Shown here: positions 44,899 through 55,192 of the stretch, piece by piece
How the letters are laid out: every line of letters starts with the position of its first letter
Position numbering within the stretch: the first letter of the stretch is position 1
Source: Algibacter pacificus
GTDB lineage: Bacteria; Bacteroidota; Bacteroidia; Flavobacteriales; Flavobacteriaceae
DNA: 64,000 bases
Assembly (NCBI RefSeq): GCF_008033385.1
Contig: NZ_VOGY01000004.1
Span: 1 to 64,000 of the forward strand
Direction: 5' to 3'
The notes under the pieces: generated by a model
The model's database searches: none
Seen by the model: the letters and a program-made list of their open reading frames with translations, nothing else
Told to the model about the DNA's origin: nothing
Program-made: the position numbers and the translations under genes

Positions 44899-44989
44899 GA
44901 TTCAGTATTTATTTTTTTGCTCTCCTTTAAATTAATTATTTTTATTGAAATATTAAGTAACCCTATGACCTACAAAAAATAAATTTTAA

Positions 44990-45370
44990 ATGAAAAAAAT
45001 AATAACAACAACCGATGCTCCTGCTCCAATTGGGCCTTACAACCAAGCTGTTTTAACAGGAAACACATTATATACCTCTGGACAAATCGCTATAAACCCT
45101 AAAACAGGCGATTTAATTTTAGATAATATTAAAACTGAAACCACACAGGTTATGCACAACATAAAAGCCGTTTTAAAAGCCGCAGATATGACTTTTGAAA
45201 ATGTAATTAAATCCACTATTTTTATTAGTAACATGGATGATTTTGGTACTATTAATGAAGTTTACGGAAGCTTTTTTAACGATGCCACTGCCCCAGCCCG
45301 CGAAACCGTGCAAGTTGCCAAATTACCAAAAAATGTAAATGTTGAAATTAGTGTTATTGCTGTGAAATAA
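44990..45370 (+). CDS. ridA: RidA reactive enamine/imine deaminase
   Basis: 126 residues, standard RidA (YjgF/YER057c/UK114) length. It hydrolyses 2-aminoacrylate and related enamines formed by PLP enzymes. Family motifs: TTDAPAPIGPYNQAV, LYTSGQIAINP, the Arg-containing ATAPARETVQVAKLP and the end NVEISVIAVK. Monocistronic, 91 bases after lptD. Confidence 0.95.
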   Translation: MKKIITTTDAPAPIGPYNQAVLTGNTLYTSGQIAINPKTGDLILDNIKTETTQVMHNIKAVLKAADMTFENVIKSTIFISNMDDFGTINEVYGSFFNDATAPARETVQVAKLPKNVNVEISVIAVK

Positions 45371-45386
45371 CTTAGACCTTAAAAGC

Positions 45387-45413
45387 GCTAAGTTTATTGG
45401 TGTTTAGCTTTTT
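45387..45413 (+). terminator. Weak terminator of ridA
   Basis: GCTAA (45,387-45,391) and TTAGC (45,404-45,408) form a 5-bp stem followed by five T residues. Confidence 0.4.
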
Positions 45414-45533
45414 CTAATTATAAAAACATATACTAAAATTTCAATAACATAATACGCTAAGTGATATACCAAACATCTTTAAACTCTATAAATTAACTAT
45501 TAAGTTTAGAAAATTAAAATTCTTAAACAACCA

Positions 45534-45686
45534 TTGCCTATATTTTCTAAAGCACTAAATAGTTCTGAAATTCATAAAAACAGCCCCTTTAAATTACTTA
45601 TTAAAAATATAACAGCCTGCATTTGGGCGATTACTTTTTACGATGCTCAAATTTGGAAAGAAAAAGAAAAGATTCCCGTCATCTAA
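45534..45686 (+). pseudogene. Possible small gene or remnant, 50 codons
   Basis: From a TTG the frame reads LPIFSKALNSSEIHKNSPFK ... ACIWAITFYDAQIWKEKEK and stops at TAA. It has a protein-like composition but no ATG, no recognisable family and no clear promoter. Chance open frame is a real alternative. Confidence 0.22.
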
Positions 45687-45886
45687 ATAGAATAAAGCCC
45701 CAAAAATTTATAAGATTACATTTAGTTAAAAATATGAATGGGCCCAAAAACATGTAAAAAAACCAATAGACATTCATTTAAAATGGACACCTGTGGAGAA
45801 AATAATAACACCTATACCTGCCTTAGTTTCTATTCTTTTTTTTAATTTTAATAAAACTTAATTCTTCAAAATTAGAACCTCTACAC

Positions 45887-46927
45887 ATGCGCATAGAAAA
45901 CGAAATAAAATTAGGGTTTAAAGATGTTATGTTTCGTCCAAAACGATCCACTTTAAGAAGCCGATCAGAAGTTAGCTTAAACCGTGAATTCAAATTTTTA
46001 CACAGTACAAAAATCTGGCAAGGCGTTCCCATAATGGCTGCTAATATGGATACCGTTGGCACGTTCGAAATGGCGAAAGCCCTAGCTAACAAAGGTCTTT
46101 TTTCGGCAATTCATAAACATTATACTTTAACCGAATGGGAAGATTTTTTAGCTTCAATTTCAAAAAACGACTTAAATCATATAGCTGTTAGCACGGGTAT
46201 TGGCGAGCAAGATTCGGAGAAATTAGCTCAAATTCTCAAACTAAATCCAAACCTAAATTTTATTTGTATTGATGTTGCCAATGGATATTCGGAATATTTT
46301 GCTGAATTTGTAAAAAGCACAAGACAACAATATCCCGATAAAGTAATTATTGCTGGAAATGTAGTTACCGGAGAAATGGTTGAAGAACTATTGCTCTCTG
46401 GAGCCGACATTATTAAAGTAGGAATAGGCCCAGGCTCTGTATGCACAACCCGAGTAAAAACAGGTGTTGGTTACCCACAACTTTCAGCCATTATAGAATG
46501 TGCCGATGCGGCTCATGGTTTAGGCGGGCATATTATTAGTGATGGTGGTTGCACAACACCTGGCGATATCGCTAAAGCTTTTGGAGCTGGTGCCGATTTT
46601 GTTATGCTTGGTGGTATGCTAGCTGGCCACAACGAGAGTGGTGGCGAACTCATAGAAAAACATGGTAAACCATACCGTAAATTTTATGGCATGAGCTCCT
46701 CTACAGCCATGGAAAAACATGTGGGAGGCGTGGCAGAATATAGAGCTAGCGAAGGCAAAACTGTAGAAGTACCATATAGAGGCCCCGTAGAAAACACGCT
46801 GCAAGATATTCTAGGCGGTTTACGAAGTACTTGTACTTATGTTGGAGCATCCCGATTAAAAGAACTCACTAAACGCACTACTTTTATTCGAGTTAATGAG
46901 CAAGAAAATAGGTTTTATAACCAGTAA
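45887..46927 (+). CDS. guaC: GMP reductase
   Basis: 346 residues, same length class as E. coli GuaC. It reduces GMP to IMP and ammonia with NADPH, linking guanine to adenine nucleotide salvage. Family motifs: [16 protein letters not shown], the catalytic loop [39 protein letters not shown] and [13 protein letters not shown]. The absence of CBS domains and the short length separate it from IMP dehydrogenase. Monocistronic. Confidence 0.95.
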   Translation: MRIENEIKLGFKDVMFRPKRSTLRSRSEVSLNREFKFLHSTKIWQGVPIMAANMDTVGTFEMAKALANKGLFSAIHKHYTLTEWEDFLASISKNDLNHIAVSTGIGEQDSEKLAQILKLNPNLNFICIDVANGYSEYFAEFVKSTRQQYPDKVIIAGNVVTGEMVEELLLSGADIIKVGIGPGSVCTTRVKTGVGYPQLSAIIECADAAHGLGGHIISDGGCTTPGDIAKAFGAGADFVMLGGMLAGHNESGGELIEKHGKPYRKFYGMSSSTAMEKHVGGVAEYRASEGKTVEVPYRGPVENTLQDILGGLRSTCTYVGASRLKELTKRTTFIRVNEQENRFYNQ

Positions 46928-47158
46928 AAACGGCCATAACCTCATTAATCACAAATTTTAGTGGTTATCAAAAAAAAAATAAACAATCACTAAATTCATC
47001 AAATTATCATTTTTAATCAATATTATGTTTTAATGTTTTAATAGTTTAACTAATTCCCTCAGTTTTATTCAAAACCACTATTTTACGTGGAAAATTAGTG
47101 TATTTTTATAAGCATCTTTTTTCTTTCAAATTCATTAAAAAATTAAACAACAAAATTT

Positions 47159-50100
47159 ATGGCGTTAAAAATTGTAATCTCACACAAAACAAAATACAAA
47201 TATGATAGACCTATTAATCTATCGCCACATATTTTCAGATTACGCCCTGCTCCTCACAGCAGAACGCCAATTGAAGCTTATTCAATAAAAATTAAACCGG
47301 AAAACAACTTTTTTAACTGGCAACAAGATGCCTTTGGAAATTATTTAGCCCGATTAATTTTTCCTGAAAAAACAACCGAACTATCTGTTGAAGTTGAAAT
47401 TATAGCCGATTTAAAAACCATAAATCCATTCGATTTTTTTGTTGAAGAATCTGCCGAGGAATTTCCTTTTGAATATAGTGATACCATAAAAAAAGAGCTA
47501 TTAACTTATTTGGAAATCACAGATGATGGCCCACTAATAAAAGAGTTTATTAAAACTATAGATTATACGCCTAGAAAATCTATATACTTTTTAATTGATA
47601 TTAATAAAAAAATATACGAATACTTAAGCTATAACATCCGTCTCGATCCTGGTGTGCAAACTTGCGAAGAATCTCTTTCTCAAAGAAATGGATCATGCCG
47701 TGATTATGCATGGTTGTTTGTTCAAGTTTTAAGACATTTAGGTTTTGGAGCACGATTTGTTTCGGGATATTTAGTTCAATTAAAATCTGACGAAAAATCA
47801 TTGGATGGCCCTTCTGGTCCCGAAGAAGATTTTACAGATTTACACGCTTGGGCAGAAGTCTATTTACCTGGAGCTGGATGGATTGGTTTCGATGCAACCT
47901 CTGGATTATTAGCCGGAGAAGGTCATATTCCATTAGCTTGTACGCCTTCATTTGAAAGTGCGGCACCAGTAACAGGAATGTCTGATGTTTGTGAAACCGA
48001 ATTTGAATTTGAAAACTCGGTAACCCGAATTTTCGAATCGCCTCGTGTTACAAAACCATACACCGAAAAGCAATGGAACGACATATACAAACTTGGTTTT
48101 AAAGTTGAAAAAGAACTTCAAAAAGGAGATGTTCGATTAACTATGGGAGGCGAACCTACCTTTGTTTCTATAGATGATATGGAAGCTCCAGAATGGAATA
48201 CCGATGCCGATGGGCCACATAAAAGACAACTAGCAGACGACCTTACTAAACGCTTGTTTTATAAGTTTGCAAAAGGCGGTTTTTTACACCGTGCACAAGG
48301 AAAATGGTATCCCGGCGAACCTTTACCACGTTGGGGAACGGAGCTTTGCTGGCGTAAAGATGGTCGCGTAATTTGGCATAATGAAAAATTATTATCAACC
48401 TTTGCTGATAATAAAATTGTACCTGAAAACGCCGATAAATTATTTTTAGAAACCCTAACTCAGTATTTAGGTGTTACCAATAAAACCATAACGCCTGCTT
48501 TTGAAGATGCCTTTTATTTCCTTTGGGAAGAAGGTAATTTACCAACAGATATAGACCCTAAAACCGATAAAGACGGCTCGTTAATTCAGAAAAAATTAGG
48601 CGAAATTTTAGAACAAGGCACCTCTAAAGTCGTTGGGTATTTAATGCCTTTAAACAATAGTTTTGGGCAATGGCATACTTGTCAATGGCAATTTAGACGT
48701 AACCATTTGTTTTTAACCCCTGGAAATTCGCCAGTTGGTTTACGTTTGCCTTTGTCATCATTAGTTCATAAATCGGAATATGAAGAATTTCCAAAATTCG
48801 AACCCGATCAATTTACCAAACGAGGTAGGTTTCCAAGTTATAAAAAAATTGCAACCAATAGATACACGGCTTTTACTAATGGAGAACTTGAAAGTCCGAA
48901 AACCAATTATTTTATTAGAACCGCACTTTGTGCCGAAGTTAGAGATCAAAAACTATACTTATTTTTACCACCTTTAGACTGTGCCGAATTTTATTTAGAT
49001 CTACTCGCATCTATTGAAGCTACCGCAAAAGCCTTAAATATTCCGGTAATTTTAGAGGGTTACGCGGCTCCAAAAGACAACCGTTTAGAATCTCTAAAAA
49101 TCACACCAGATCCAGGTGTTATTGAAATTAACGTACATCCTGCAAAAAACTGGGACGAGCTTACAAAAAACACCTTTACCCTTTATGAAGAAGCCAAACA
49201 ATCCCGACTTGGTACCGAAAAGTTTATGCTCGACGGAAAACATACAGGAACCGGTGGTGGAAATCACGTAACATTAGGAGGTTTAACACCTGCTGATAGT
49301 CCGTTATTACGTAAACCAAGTTTATTACGAAGTTTATTGACGTTTTGGCAACATCATCCAGGTTTATCTTATTTATTCTCAGGCTCTTTTATTGGAGCCA
49401 CTAGTCAGGCGCCAAGAATAGATGAAGCCCGTATGGAAAACCTATACGAACTTGAAATTGCCTTTAGCCAAATACCAAAAGACGGCGATGTTCCTTTCTG
49501 GTTAACCGATAGATTGTTCAGACATTTATTAACCGATTTAACAGGAAATACACACCGTGCCGAGTTTTGTATCGATAAACTATATTCCCCAGATTCATCT
49601 TCGGGGCGTTTAGGAATTTTAGAGCTTCGGGCTTTCGATATGCCACCACATCCACAAATGAGTTTAATGCAAAACCTATTAGTACGTACTTTAGTGGCTT
49701 GGTTTTGGAAAAAACCATACGAGCACGATTTAGTCCGTTGGGGAACCGAATTACATGATAAATTTTTAATAGAACATTTTGTTAGAGAAGATATTAAAGA
49801 TATTGTAACATCATTAAATAAAGCTGGATACCGTTTTAAAGAAGAATGGTTTAATCCATTTTTCGAATTTAGATTTCCACTGCATGGTATGGTTACAATA
49901 AACAATATTCATATTGAACTTCGTGCGGCTATCGAACCTTGGAATGTTTTAGGTGAAGAAATGACCGGAGGAGGAACAGCCCGATACGTCGATTCTTCTT
50001 TGGAACGAATCCAAATTAAAGTAACCAATTTTACAGAAGAAAGATATGTTGTAACTTGCAACGGTGTTAAAGTAAACTTAAAAGCTACTGCTGTAAAAGG

Positions 50101-50491
50101 TGAGTTTGTTGCCGGTATACGTTATAAAGCATGGGATCCTTATTCTGCACTACACCCAACAATTGGAGTAGATACACCGTTAGTTTTCGATATTGTTGAT
50201 ACGTGGAACAAACGTTCTATTGGTGGCTGTACGTATTTTGTATCGCACCCAGGAGGGCGTTCTTATGAAACCTATCCTGTAAATAGTTACGAGGCTGAAT
50301 CTAGACGCATTAGTCGTTTTTGGGAATCGGGACATACACAAGGAGACATTAATCCTACGCAAGAAACGATAATCGACGATGCTAATTCTAATATAACTGT
50401 ACAAAAGAAAGGCAGCTCTAAAAAGTTTAATTACAAGGAATTACCCGTTAACAACGAATTTCCGAACACCACAGATTTAAGAAAAAAGTAA
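47159..50491 (+). CDS. Transglutaminase-like protease/ligase fused to DUF2126
   Basis: 1,110 residues. N-terminal part: beta-rich transglutaminase N domain, then the core with catalytic C180 (GSCRDYAWL), H229 (LHAWAEVYL) and D245 (GFDATSG). From about residue 300 the large DUF2126 domain begins (RLTMGGEPTFVSIDD), seen as a glutamine-synthetase-like COOH-NH2 ligase in published comparative work on amidoligase clusters. First gene of a three-gene operon, 12 bases before the ATP-grasp gene. It may form or remodel peptide bonds in an unknown product; no substrate is known. Confidence 0.85.
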   Translation: MALKIVISHKTKYKYDRPINLSPHIFRLRPAPHSRTPIEAYSIKIKPENNFFNWQQDAFGNYLARLIFPEKTTELSVEVEIIADLKTINPFDFFVEESAEEFPFEYSDTIKKELLTYLEITDDGPLIKEFIKTIDYTPRKSIYFLIDINKKIYEYLSYNIRLDPGVQTCEESLSQRNGSCRDYAWLFVQVLRHLGFGARFVSGYLVQLKSDEKSLDGPSGPEEDFTDLHAWAEVYLPGAGWIGFDATSGLLAGEGHIPLACTPSFESAAPVTGMSDVCETEFEFENSVTRIFESPRVTKPYTEKQWNDIYKLGFKVEKELQKGDVRLTMGGEPTFVSIDDMEAPEWNTDADGPHKRQLADDLTKRLFYKFAKGGFLHRAQGKWYPGEPLPRWGTELCWRKDGRVIWHNEKLLSTFADNKIVPENADKLFLETLTQYLGVTNKTITPAFEDAFYFLWEEGNLPTDIDPKTDKDGSLIQKKLGEILEQGTSKVVGYLMPLNNSFGQWHTCQWQFRRNHLFLTPGNSPVGLRLPLSSLVHKSEYEEFPKFEPDQFTKRGRFPSYKKIATNRYTAFTNGELESPKTNYFIRTALCAEVRDQKLYLFLPPLDCAEFYLDLLASIEATAKALNIPVILEGYAAPKDNRLESLKITPDPGVIEINVHPAKNWDELTKNTFTLYEEAKQSRLGTEKFMLDGKHTGTGGGNHVTLGGLTPADSPLLRKPSLLRSLLTFWQHHPGLSYLFSGSFIGATSQAPRIDEARMENLYELEIAFSQIPKDGDVPFWLTDRLFRHLLTDLTGNTHRAEFCIDKLYSPDSSSGRLGILELRAFDMPPHPQMSLMQNLLVRTLVAWFWKKPYEHDLVRWGTELHDKFLIEHFVREDIKDIVTSLNKAGYRFKEEWFNPFFEFRFPLHGMVTINNIHIELRAAIEPWNVLGEEMTGGGTARYVDSSLERIQIKVTNFTEERYVVTCNGVKVNLKATAVKGEFVAGIRYKAWDPYSALHPTIGVDTPLVFDIVDTWNKRSIGGCTYFVSHPGGRSYETYPVNSYEAESRRISRFWESGHTQGDINPTQETIIDDANSNITVQKKGSSKKFNYKELPVNNEFPNTTDLRKK

Positions 50492-50503
50492 TTAAAACAT
50501 TAA

Positions 50504-53065
50504 ATGACTATAGATTTAAATACGTTATTTCAAAATTATTTTACCAATCATAAAAATTATGATGAAGTATTAAAATCTAATATGGATATTAACCCAGAAT
50601 GGGCTAATTTACTATCCAATTTAATAGAAATAGGTCCAAAAGAATTAGTTTCTAGACAAACAGAAATTGATTGGCTAATGGATGAAAACGGCGTAACTTA
50701 CAATGTTTATAACGATCCCAAGGGCTTACATCGCGCTTGGGATTTAAGCATTGTTCCTTTTTTAATTCACGAGAAAGAATGGCAGCAAACCATTGAAAAA
50801 GGGTTAAAACAACGTGCCGAATTGCTCAATTTAATTTTAAAAGACATCTATGGCAAACGGGAACTTATTAAAAATGGTATTGTTCCTCACGAAGTTTTAT
50901 TTGCACACCGTGGTTTTTTACGTCAATGCGATCAAATAAACTACAACACCACTAAAAACCTATTAGTCCACGCTACAGATTTAGCTCGTGGCCCAGACGG
51001 CCGTATGTGGGTGGTTAACGATAGAACGCAAGCCCCTTCTGGCCTTGGTTATGCTTTAGAAAATAGATTTGCCATCACCAAAGCGGCACCAGGTTTGTTT
51101 AACGGCATTCACGTAAAACAATCGAGCGATTTTTTTCAAGATTATAACCAAATGCTCATTGATGCTGCACCAAAAGGTATTGATAATCCAAATATTGTTA
51201 TCATCACACCTGGTCCGCATAACGAAACCTATTTCGAACATGCTTACATGTCCTCCTTTCTTGGCTATCCATTAGTTAAAGGAAATGATTTAGTGGTTAG
51301 AAACGGAAGAGTTTGGATGAAATCGTTAAAAGAATTAAAACCTATTCATGTTATTTTAAGACGTGTAGACGATATCTATATGGATCCTTTAGAACTTCGT
51401 GAAGATTCTTATTTAGGCGTAGCTGGGATTTTAGATGTTATTAGACAACAAAACGTAACTATTGTAAACCCAATAGGTAGCGGTGTTTTAGAAAACTCTG
51501 GACTTATTCCTTTTATGAATGCAATTTCTAAGTATTTTTTAAATGAAGAATTAATACTGCCTCAAATTGGATCTTGGTGGTGCGGACAAGAAAAAGAACG
51601 TAACCACGTTTTAAAAAATATTCAAAAATATGTTGTAAAACGTATTGATCGTTCGAATAGAGAAAGTATCTATTTCTGCGAATTTTTAAATGAAGATGAA
51701 ATAAATAAATTAAAAGATGAAATATTAGCAAATCCTTATCGATTTGTAGCTCAAGAAAAAATAAAATTCTCTACAGCTCCAGATTTTATTAATGGAAAAT
51801 TAGAGCCTAGAAAAATTATGTGCAGAACCTTTGCTGTTGCTAAAAAAGACAGTTATAGCATTATGCCAGGTGGATTAGTTCGTGTAGCCGCAGAACGTGA
51901 AAATTTAAGAGTCTCAAACCAAAGAGGTGGTGTAAGTAAAGATTTTTGGATTATTAGTGATGAACCTCAAAATCATTTCAACAACTACTCTTGGGATAGC
52001 ACTTTTAGAAATCCGGTTTCAGACATTAACGATTTACCCAGCCATACGGCAGAAAATTTATTCTGGTCTGGTCGCTATTTAGGACGAGCATTAATCATCT
52101 CACGTTTATTGCGTATGTGTTTAAATAGAATGCAAAGTTCACAATACCATAAAAGCAAAGCCCCTTCAGAGAGTTTACATATCATTTTCGAAGCCATCAC
52201 AAGTATTACCCATACATTCCCTGGTTTTGTTGGTGAAGGAAAAGAAAAAATCTTTGAAAACGCTTTAAAAGAACTAAACTCCATTATTTTAGATGATACG
52301 AAAATGGGGTCCTTAGCACAAACCTTAGGTAGTTTTACCAATTCATACTATACCCTAAGAAACTTATGGTCTAAAGATATGTGGCGCGTTTTTGACGGTA
52401 TAAAAAAATTATGGGACAAACATGATAAAACCAAAGAATATTCGGTGTCATCCTTACTTAAATTACTCGATAGCACCGTAACACGACTCATTGCTTTTAT
52501 GGGGCTAATAGAGGAAAGTATTCTTGTAGATCAAGGTTTACTACTGTACTTTATTGGTATGCAAACGGAACAAGCTAGCTTAACCATAGCTAAATCTAGA
52601 GCCTTAATTGTAGCAAATTATGATGACGATTTAGAATATGAAATGTTAGAAGCCTTGCTCTCTAGTCATGAAAGTTTAAATATTTACCGCTATAGCTACC
52701 GTTCGTATTTAAGTGTTGAAAATGTTATAAAACTTGTTTTACTCAACGATAAATACAGCCGTTCGCTAACCTATCAGCTTAACCGTATTTTAAAAGATAT
52801 AGGTAAACTACCTATTCCAAAAGGTGCTGAAAACAATTCTGAATGTTTCAATTTAATTAATAAAGCCACAGAGCTTATTTCAAATGCTAAAATAGAAGAT
52901 TTATTAGAATTGGATGAAAGTGAAGCTATTAGAATTCATTTAGACGCTATGCTTGAAGAGCTAAGCGACCTATTACATAAAATATCTCTATCCATTTCCG
53001 ACACGTATTTTAATCACTCTTATCAACAAAGTCAATTGGTTAATCAAAACTTCCCACTACAATAA
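50504..53065 (+). CDS. Circularly permuted ATP-grasp and alpha-E domain protein
   Basis: 853 residues. Residues about 1-480 form the circularly permuted ATP-grasp (DUF404/DUF407 type) with HATDLARGPDGRMWVVNDRT, APSGLGYALENR and KPIHVILRRVDDIYMDP. About 520-840 is the mostly helical alpha-E (DUF403) domain (SHTAENLFWSGRYLGRALII). ATP-grasp enzymes activate a carboxylate as acyl phosphate for amide formation. Its stop overlaps the next start by one base (TAATG), so the cluster is translated as a unit. Confidence 0.88.
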   Translation: MTIDLNTLFQNYFTNHKNYDEVLKSNMDINPEWANLLSNLIEIGPKELVSRQTEIDWLMDENGVTYNVYNDPKGLHRAWDLSIVPFLIHEKEWQQTIEKGLKQRAELLNLILKDIYGKRELIKNGIVPHEVLFAHRGFLRQCDQINYNTTKNLLVHATDLARGPDGRMWVVNDRTQAPSGLGYALENRFAITKAAPGLFNGIHVKQSSDFFQDYNQMLIDAAPKGIDNPNIVIITPGPHNETYFEHAYMSSFLGYPLVKGNDLVVRNGRVWMKSLKELKPIHVILRRVDDIYMDPLELREDSYLGVAGILDVIRQQNVTIVNPIGSGVLENSGLIPFMNAISKYFLNEELILPQIGSWWCGQEKERNHVLKNIQKYVVKRIDRSNRESIYFCEFLNEDEINKLKDEILANPYRFVAQEKIKFSTAPDFINGKLEPRKIMCRTFAVAKKDSYSIMPGGLVRVAAERENLRVSNQRGGVSKDFWIISDEPQNHFNNYSWDSTFRNPVSDINDLPSHTAENLFWSGRYLGRALIISRLLRMCLNRMQSSQYHKSKAPSESLHIIFEAITSITHTFPGFVGEGKEKIFENALKELNSIILDDTKMGSLAQTLGSFTNSYYTLRNLWSKDMWRVFDGIKKLWDKHDKTKEYSVSSLLKLLDSTVTRLIAFMGLIEESILVDQGLLLYFIGMQTEQASLTIAKSRALIVANYDDDLEYEMLEALLSSHESLNIYRYSYRSYLSVENVIKLVLLNDKYSRSLTYQLNRILKDIGKLPIPKGAENNSECFNLINKATELISNAKIEDLLELDESEAIRIHLDAMLEELSDLLHKISLSISDTYFNHSYQQSQLVNQNFPLQ

Positions 53066-53958
53066 TGGTTTTTCAATTATCACATACTACGAGCTACAAA
53101 TATGGAAATGGCGTAACATTTTGCCATAACATAGCAACCCTAAAACCTAGAGATTTTTTAGGGCAAACCATTTTAAGTTACGAATTAGAAATAAGTCCGA
53201 AACCTACTGAAATATCAGAACGTGTAGACTTTTTTGGAAATACCATTACAAGATTTTCCATTCAGCAATACCATAAAGAATTAAAAGTTATCGCTAAAAG
53301 CAAAGTGCTTCGCGATTATACTTTAGCTCCTGATATACATAAATCCGCTATTGGAATGGCTATAACGCTAGAGGAAGCCAAAAAGGAATTAAAAGCTATA
53401 ACCCCTGAAATATTAGAAGTAAAACAGTTTGTTTTAGAATCGATATTAATTGCTAAAATTTCTAAAAACATCAGAGACTACGCCTTAGTTTCATTTAAGC
53501 CAGACCGTTCTATTTTCGAAGCAGCTTCGGAACTTATGCATCGCATTTTTACCGATTTTGAATTCAATCCTAATGCCACCAACGTAGCAACACCTATTTG
53601 CGAAGTTATGGAAAAGAAAAAAGGGGTTTGTCAAGATTTTGCTCAAATAGCCATAGCTTGTATTCGGTCTATAGGTTTACCAGCACGCTATGTAAGCGGG
53701 TATATTGAAACCTTACCGCCTCCAGGAAAAGAAAAACTAATTGGAACCGATGCTTCACATGCCTGGTTTTCATTATATATTCCTAAATTTGGCTGGGTAG
53801 ATTTTGACCCCACAAATGATCAAATCCCAAAAAACCAACACATTATTGTAGCCTATGGCCGCGATTATTACGATGTACCACCTCTTAAAGGCGTAATTTA
53901 TAGTTCGGGTGAAAACAAAATGAAAGTAGCCGTAGATATTAGGCCTGCGGTAGATTAA
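53065..53958 (+). CDS. Second transglutaminase-like protein of the amidoligase cluster
   Basis: 297 residues: transglutaminase N domain (1-100) and papain-like core with C189 (KKGVCQDFAQIA), H232 (ASHAWFSLY) and D248 (WVDFDPTND). All three catalytic residues are intact. It is shorter than the first transglutaminase and lacks DUF2126. Translationally coupled to the ATP-grasp gene. Its end overlaps the converging ABC gene by four bases. In similar clusters an Anbu-like peptidase may occur; none is here. Confidence 0.88.
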   Translation: MVFQLSHTTSYKYGNGVTFCHNIATLKPRDFLGQTILSYELEISPKPTEISERVDFFGNTITRFSIQQYHKELKVIAKSKVLRDYTLAPDIHKSAIGMAITLEEAKKELKAITPEILEVKQFVLESILIAKISKNIRDYALVSFKPDRSIFEAASELMHRIFTDFEFNPNATNVATPICEVMEKKKGVCQDFAQIAIACIRSIGLPARYVSGYIETLPPPGKEKLIGTDASHAWFSLYIPKFGWVDFDPTNDQIPKNQHIIVAYGRDYYDVPPLKGVIYSSGENKMKVAVDIRPAVD

Positions 53959-55175
53959 TTTACAACCTGCCCTTTAGATCCCTTTTCTGTTGGTATCAAT
54001 TGATAAATAAAATCAGGGTTTAAATTGGCTTCTTTTCTATGTGAAACATATATTATAGCGGTATTAGTTTCTGTTGCAATTTTATTTATTAATTCGCAAA
54101 ACAAAGCCGCATCATTATCGTCCAAACCATTGGTAGGTTCATCTAAAATAAGTAATGGTGGGTTTTTAACCATAGCTCTGGCTATTAAAACCAAACGCTG
54201 ATGCCCACGAGAAAGCGACAAGAAACTTTGCTTTTTAATATCGAACATATTTAGCACACGTAACCATTGCTGTGCTATTTTAATTTGCGCATTGGTGGGA
54301 GTTTTATATAAACCAACCGTATCAAAGAAACCAGAAGCAATCATGTTTCCAATGGTCTCATGACGTGTAAAACCACGCAACATTTCCGAAGAAAAATAAC
54401 CTATTTTTTGTTTAATATCCCAAATACTTTCCCCACTTCCCTTTTTTACGCCAAACAAAATAATATCTTGTCCGTACGCTTTTGGATTATCGCCAAATAT
54501 CATACTTAATATGGTACTTTTACCCGATCCGTTAGGCCCCATTAACTGCCAAAACTGACCCGATTTTATTTCCCAAGAAACGGCATTTAAAATTGGCCGT
54601 TCACCATAGTTTATGGAAACATTATTAAACTTTATTAATGGGTTTAAAAACTTTTTGGAATTATGATACGCTGCCGATGGTAGAGTTTCTTCAAAATGAA
54701 AAACCTCCGTTTTATTTTCCGTATTTGAAAAAGCAACTAGTTTATCGTCTTCTATCTGATATATGTTTTTTATAAAAGGAAGAATATCTCCTTTTCTATT
54801 GGCTATTTGAACAATCGACGTTGTTTTACTTAAAGTTTCCAACTGCTTTTCAATATGCGCTTGTGTAGCAATATCTAAATTACCGAACACATTATCGATC
54901 ACTATATAATCTGGTTCTTGAGCTATTATATGATCTAACAGCGCTTTTTTTCGTTCACCTTCAGAAGAATGAAGCAAACTATTTTTGGTTTTGGTTACCA
55001 CATCCATTTTTCCGTGACGCATTTCTTCATCTATAAATTTATTTAAAATTATTTCAGAAAAAAGCGCACCTTTTAAACTGGAAAAACTGGGGATAAGTTT
55101 TCCTAAAAAAATAGTTTTGATAAGGCCTTCCTTATCAAAACTATTTGATATATAAATTGCTAAATGTTGTTGCAA
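53955..55175 (-). CDS. Twin ABC ATPase with a degenerate first half (ModF/PhrA-like)
   Basis: 406 residues. The second half (about 180-400) has Walker A GPNGSGKST (213-221), signature LSRGHQR (321-327) and Walker B LLILDEPTNGLD. The first half lacks a Walker A; it keeps a signature-like SSEGERK (70-76) and a Walker B-like YIVIDNVFGNLD in which the catalytic Glu is Asn (N95). So one nucleotide site is probably dead. No permease is adjacent; the resemblance to ModF suggests a soluble regulator rather than a transporter. TTG start immediately after a stop codon. It follows nagK by 17 bases. Confidence 0.75.
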   Translation of the reverse strand: MQQHLAIYISNSFDKEGLIKTIFLGKLIPSFSSLKGALFSEIILNKFIDEEMRHGKMDVVTKTKNSLLHSSEGERKKALLDHIIAQEPDYIVIDNVFGNLDIATQAHIEKQLETLSKTTSIVQIANRKGDILPFIKNIYQIEDDKLVAFSNTENKTEVFHFEETLPSAAYHNSKKFLNPLIKFNNVSINYGERPILNAVSWEIKSGQFWQLMGPNGSGKSTILSMIFGDNPKAYGQDIILFGVKKGSGESIWDIKQKIGYFSSEMLRGFTRHETIGNMIASGFFDTVGLYKTPTNAQIKIAQQWLRVLNMFDIKKQSFLSLSRGHQRLVLIARAMVKNPPLLILDEPTNGLDDNDAALFCELINKIATETNTAIIYVSHRKEANLNPDFIYQLIPTEKGSKGQVVN

Positions 55176-55192
55176 TTATGCTCTAATTTAAA

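Larger units (their letters stand above)
45371..45886. other. 516-bp intergenic region
   Basis: AT-rich spacer between ridA and guaC. It contains a weak ridA terminator and a 50-codon open stretch at 45,534-45,686; nothing else is recognisable. Confidence 0.5.

Noticed and set aside
46935-46965. ATAACC/GGTTAT inverted repeat after guaC as terminator
   Set aside because: On the plus strand it is followed by A residues, not T residues, and the stem is short with a long loop.
49405-49905. Minus-strand open frame of 166 codons in the DUF2126 gene
   Set aside because: It is the antisense shadow of the conserved coding frame and its sequence is not protein-like.
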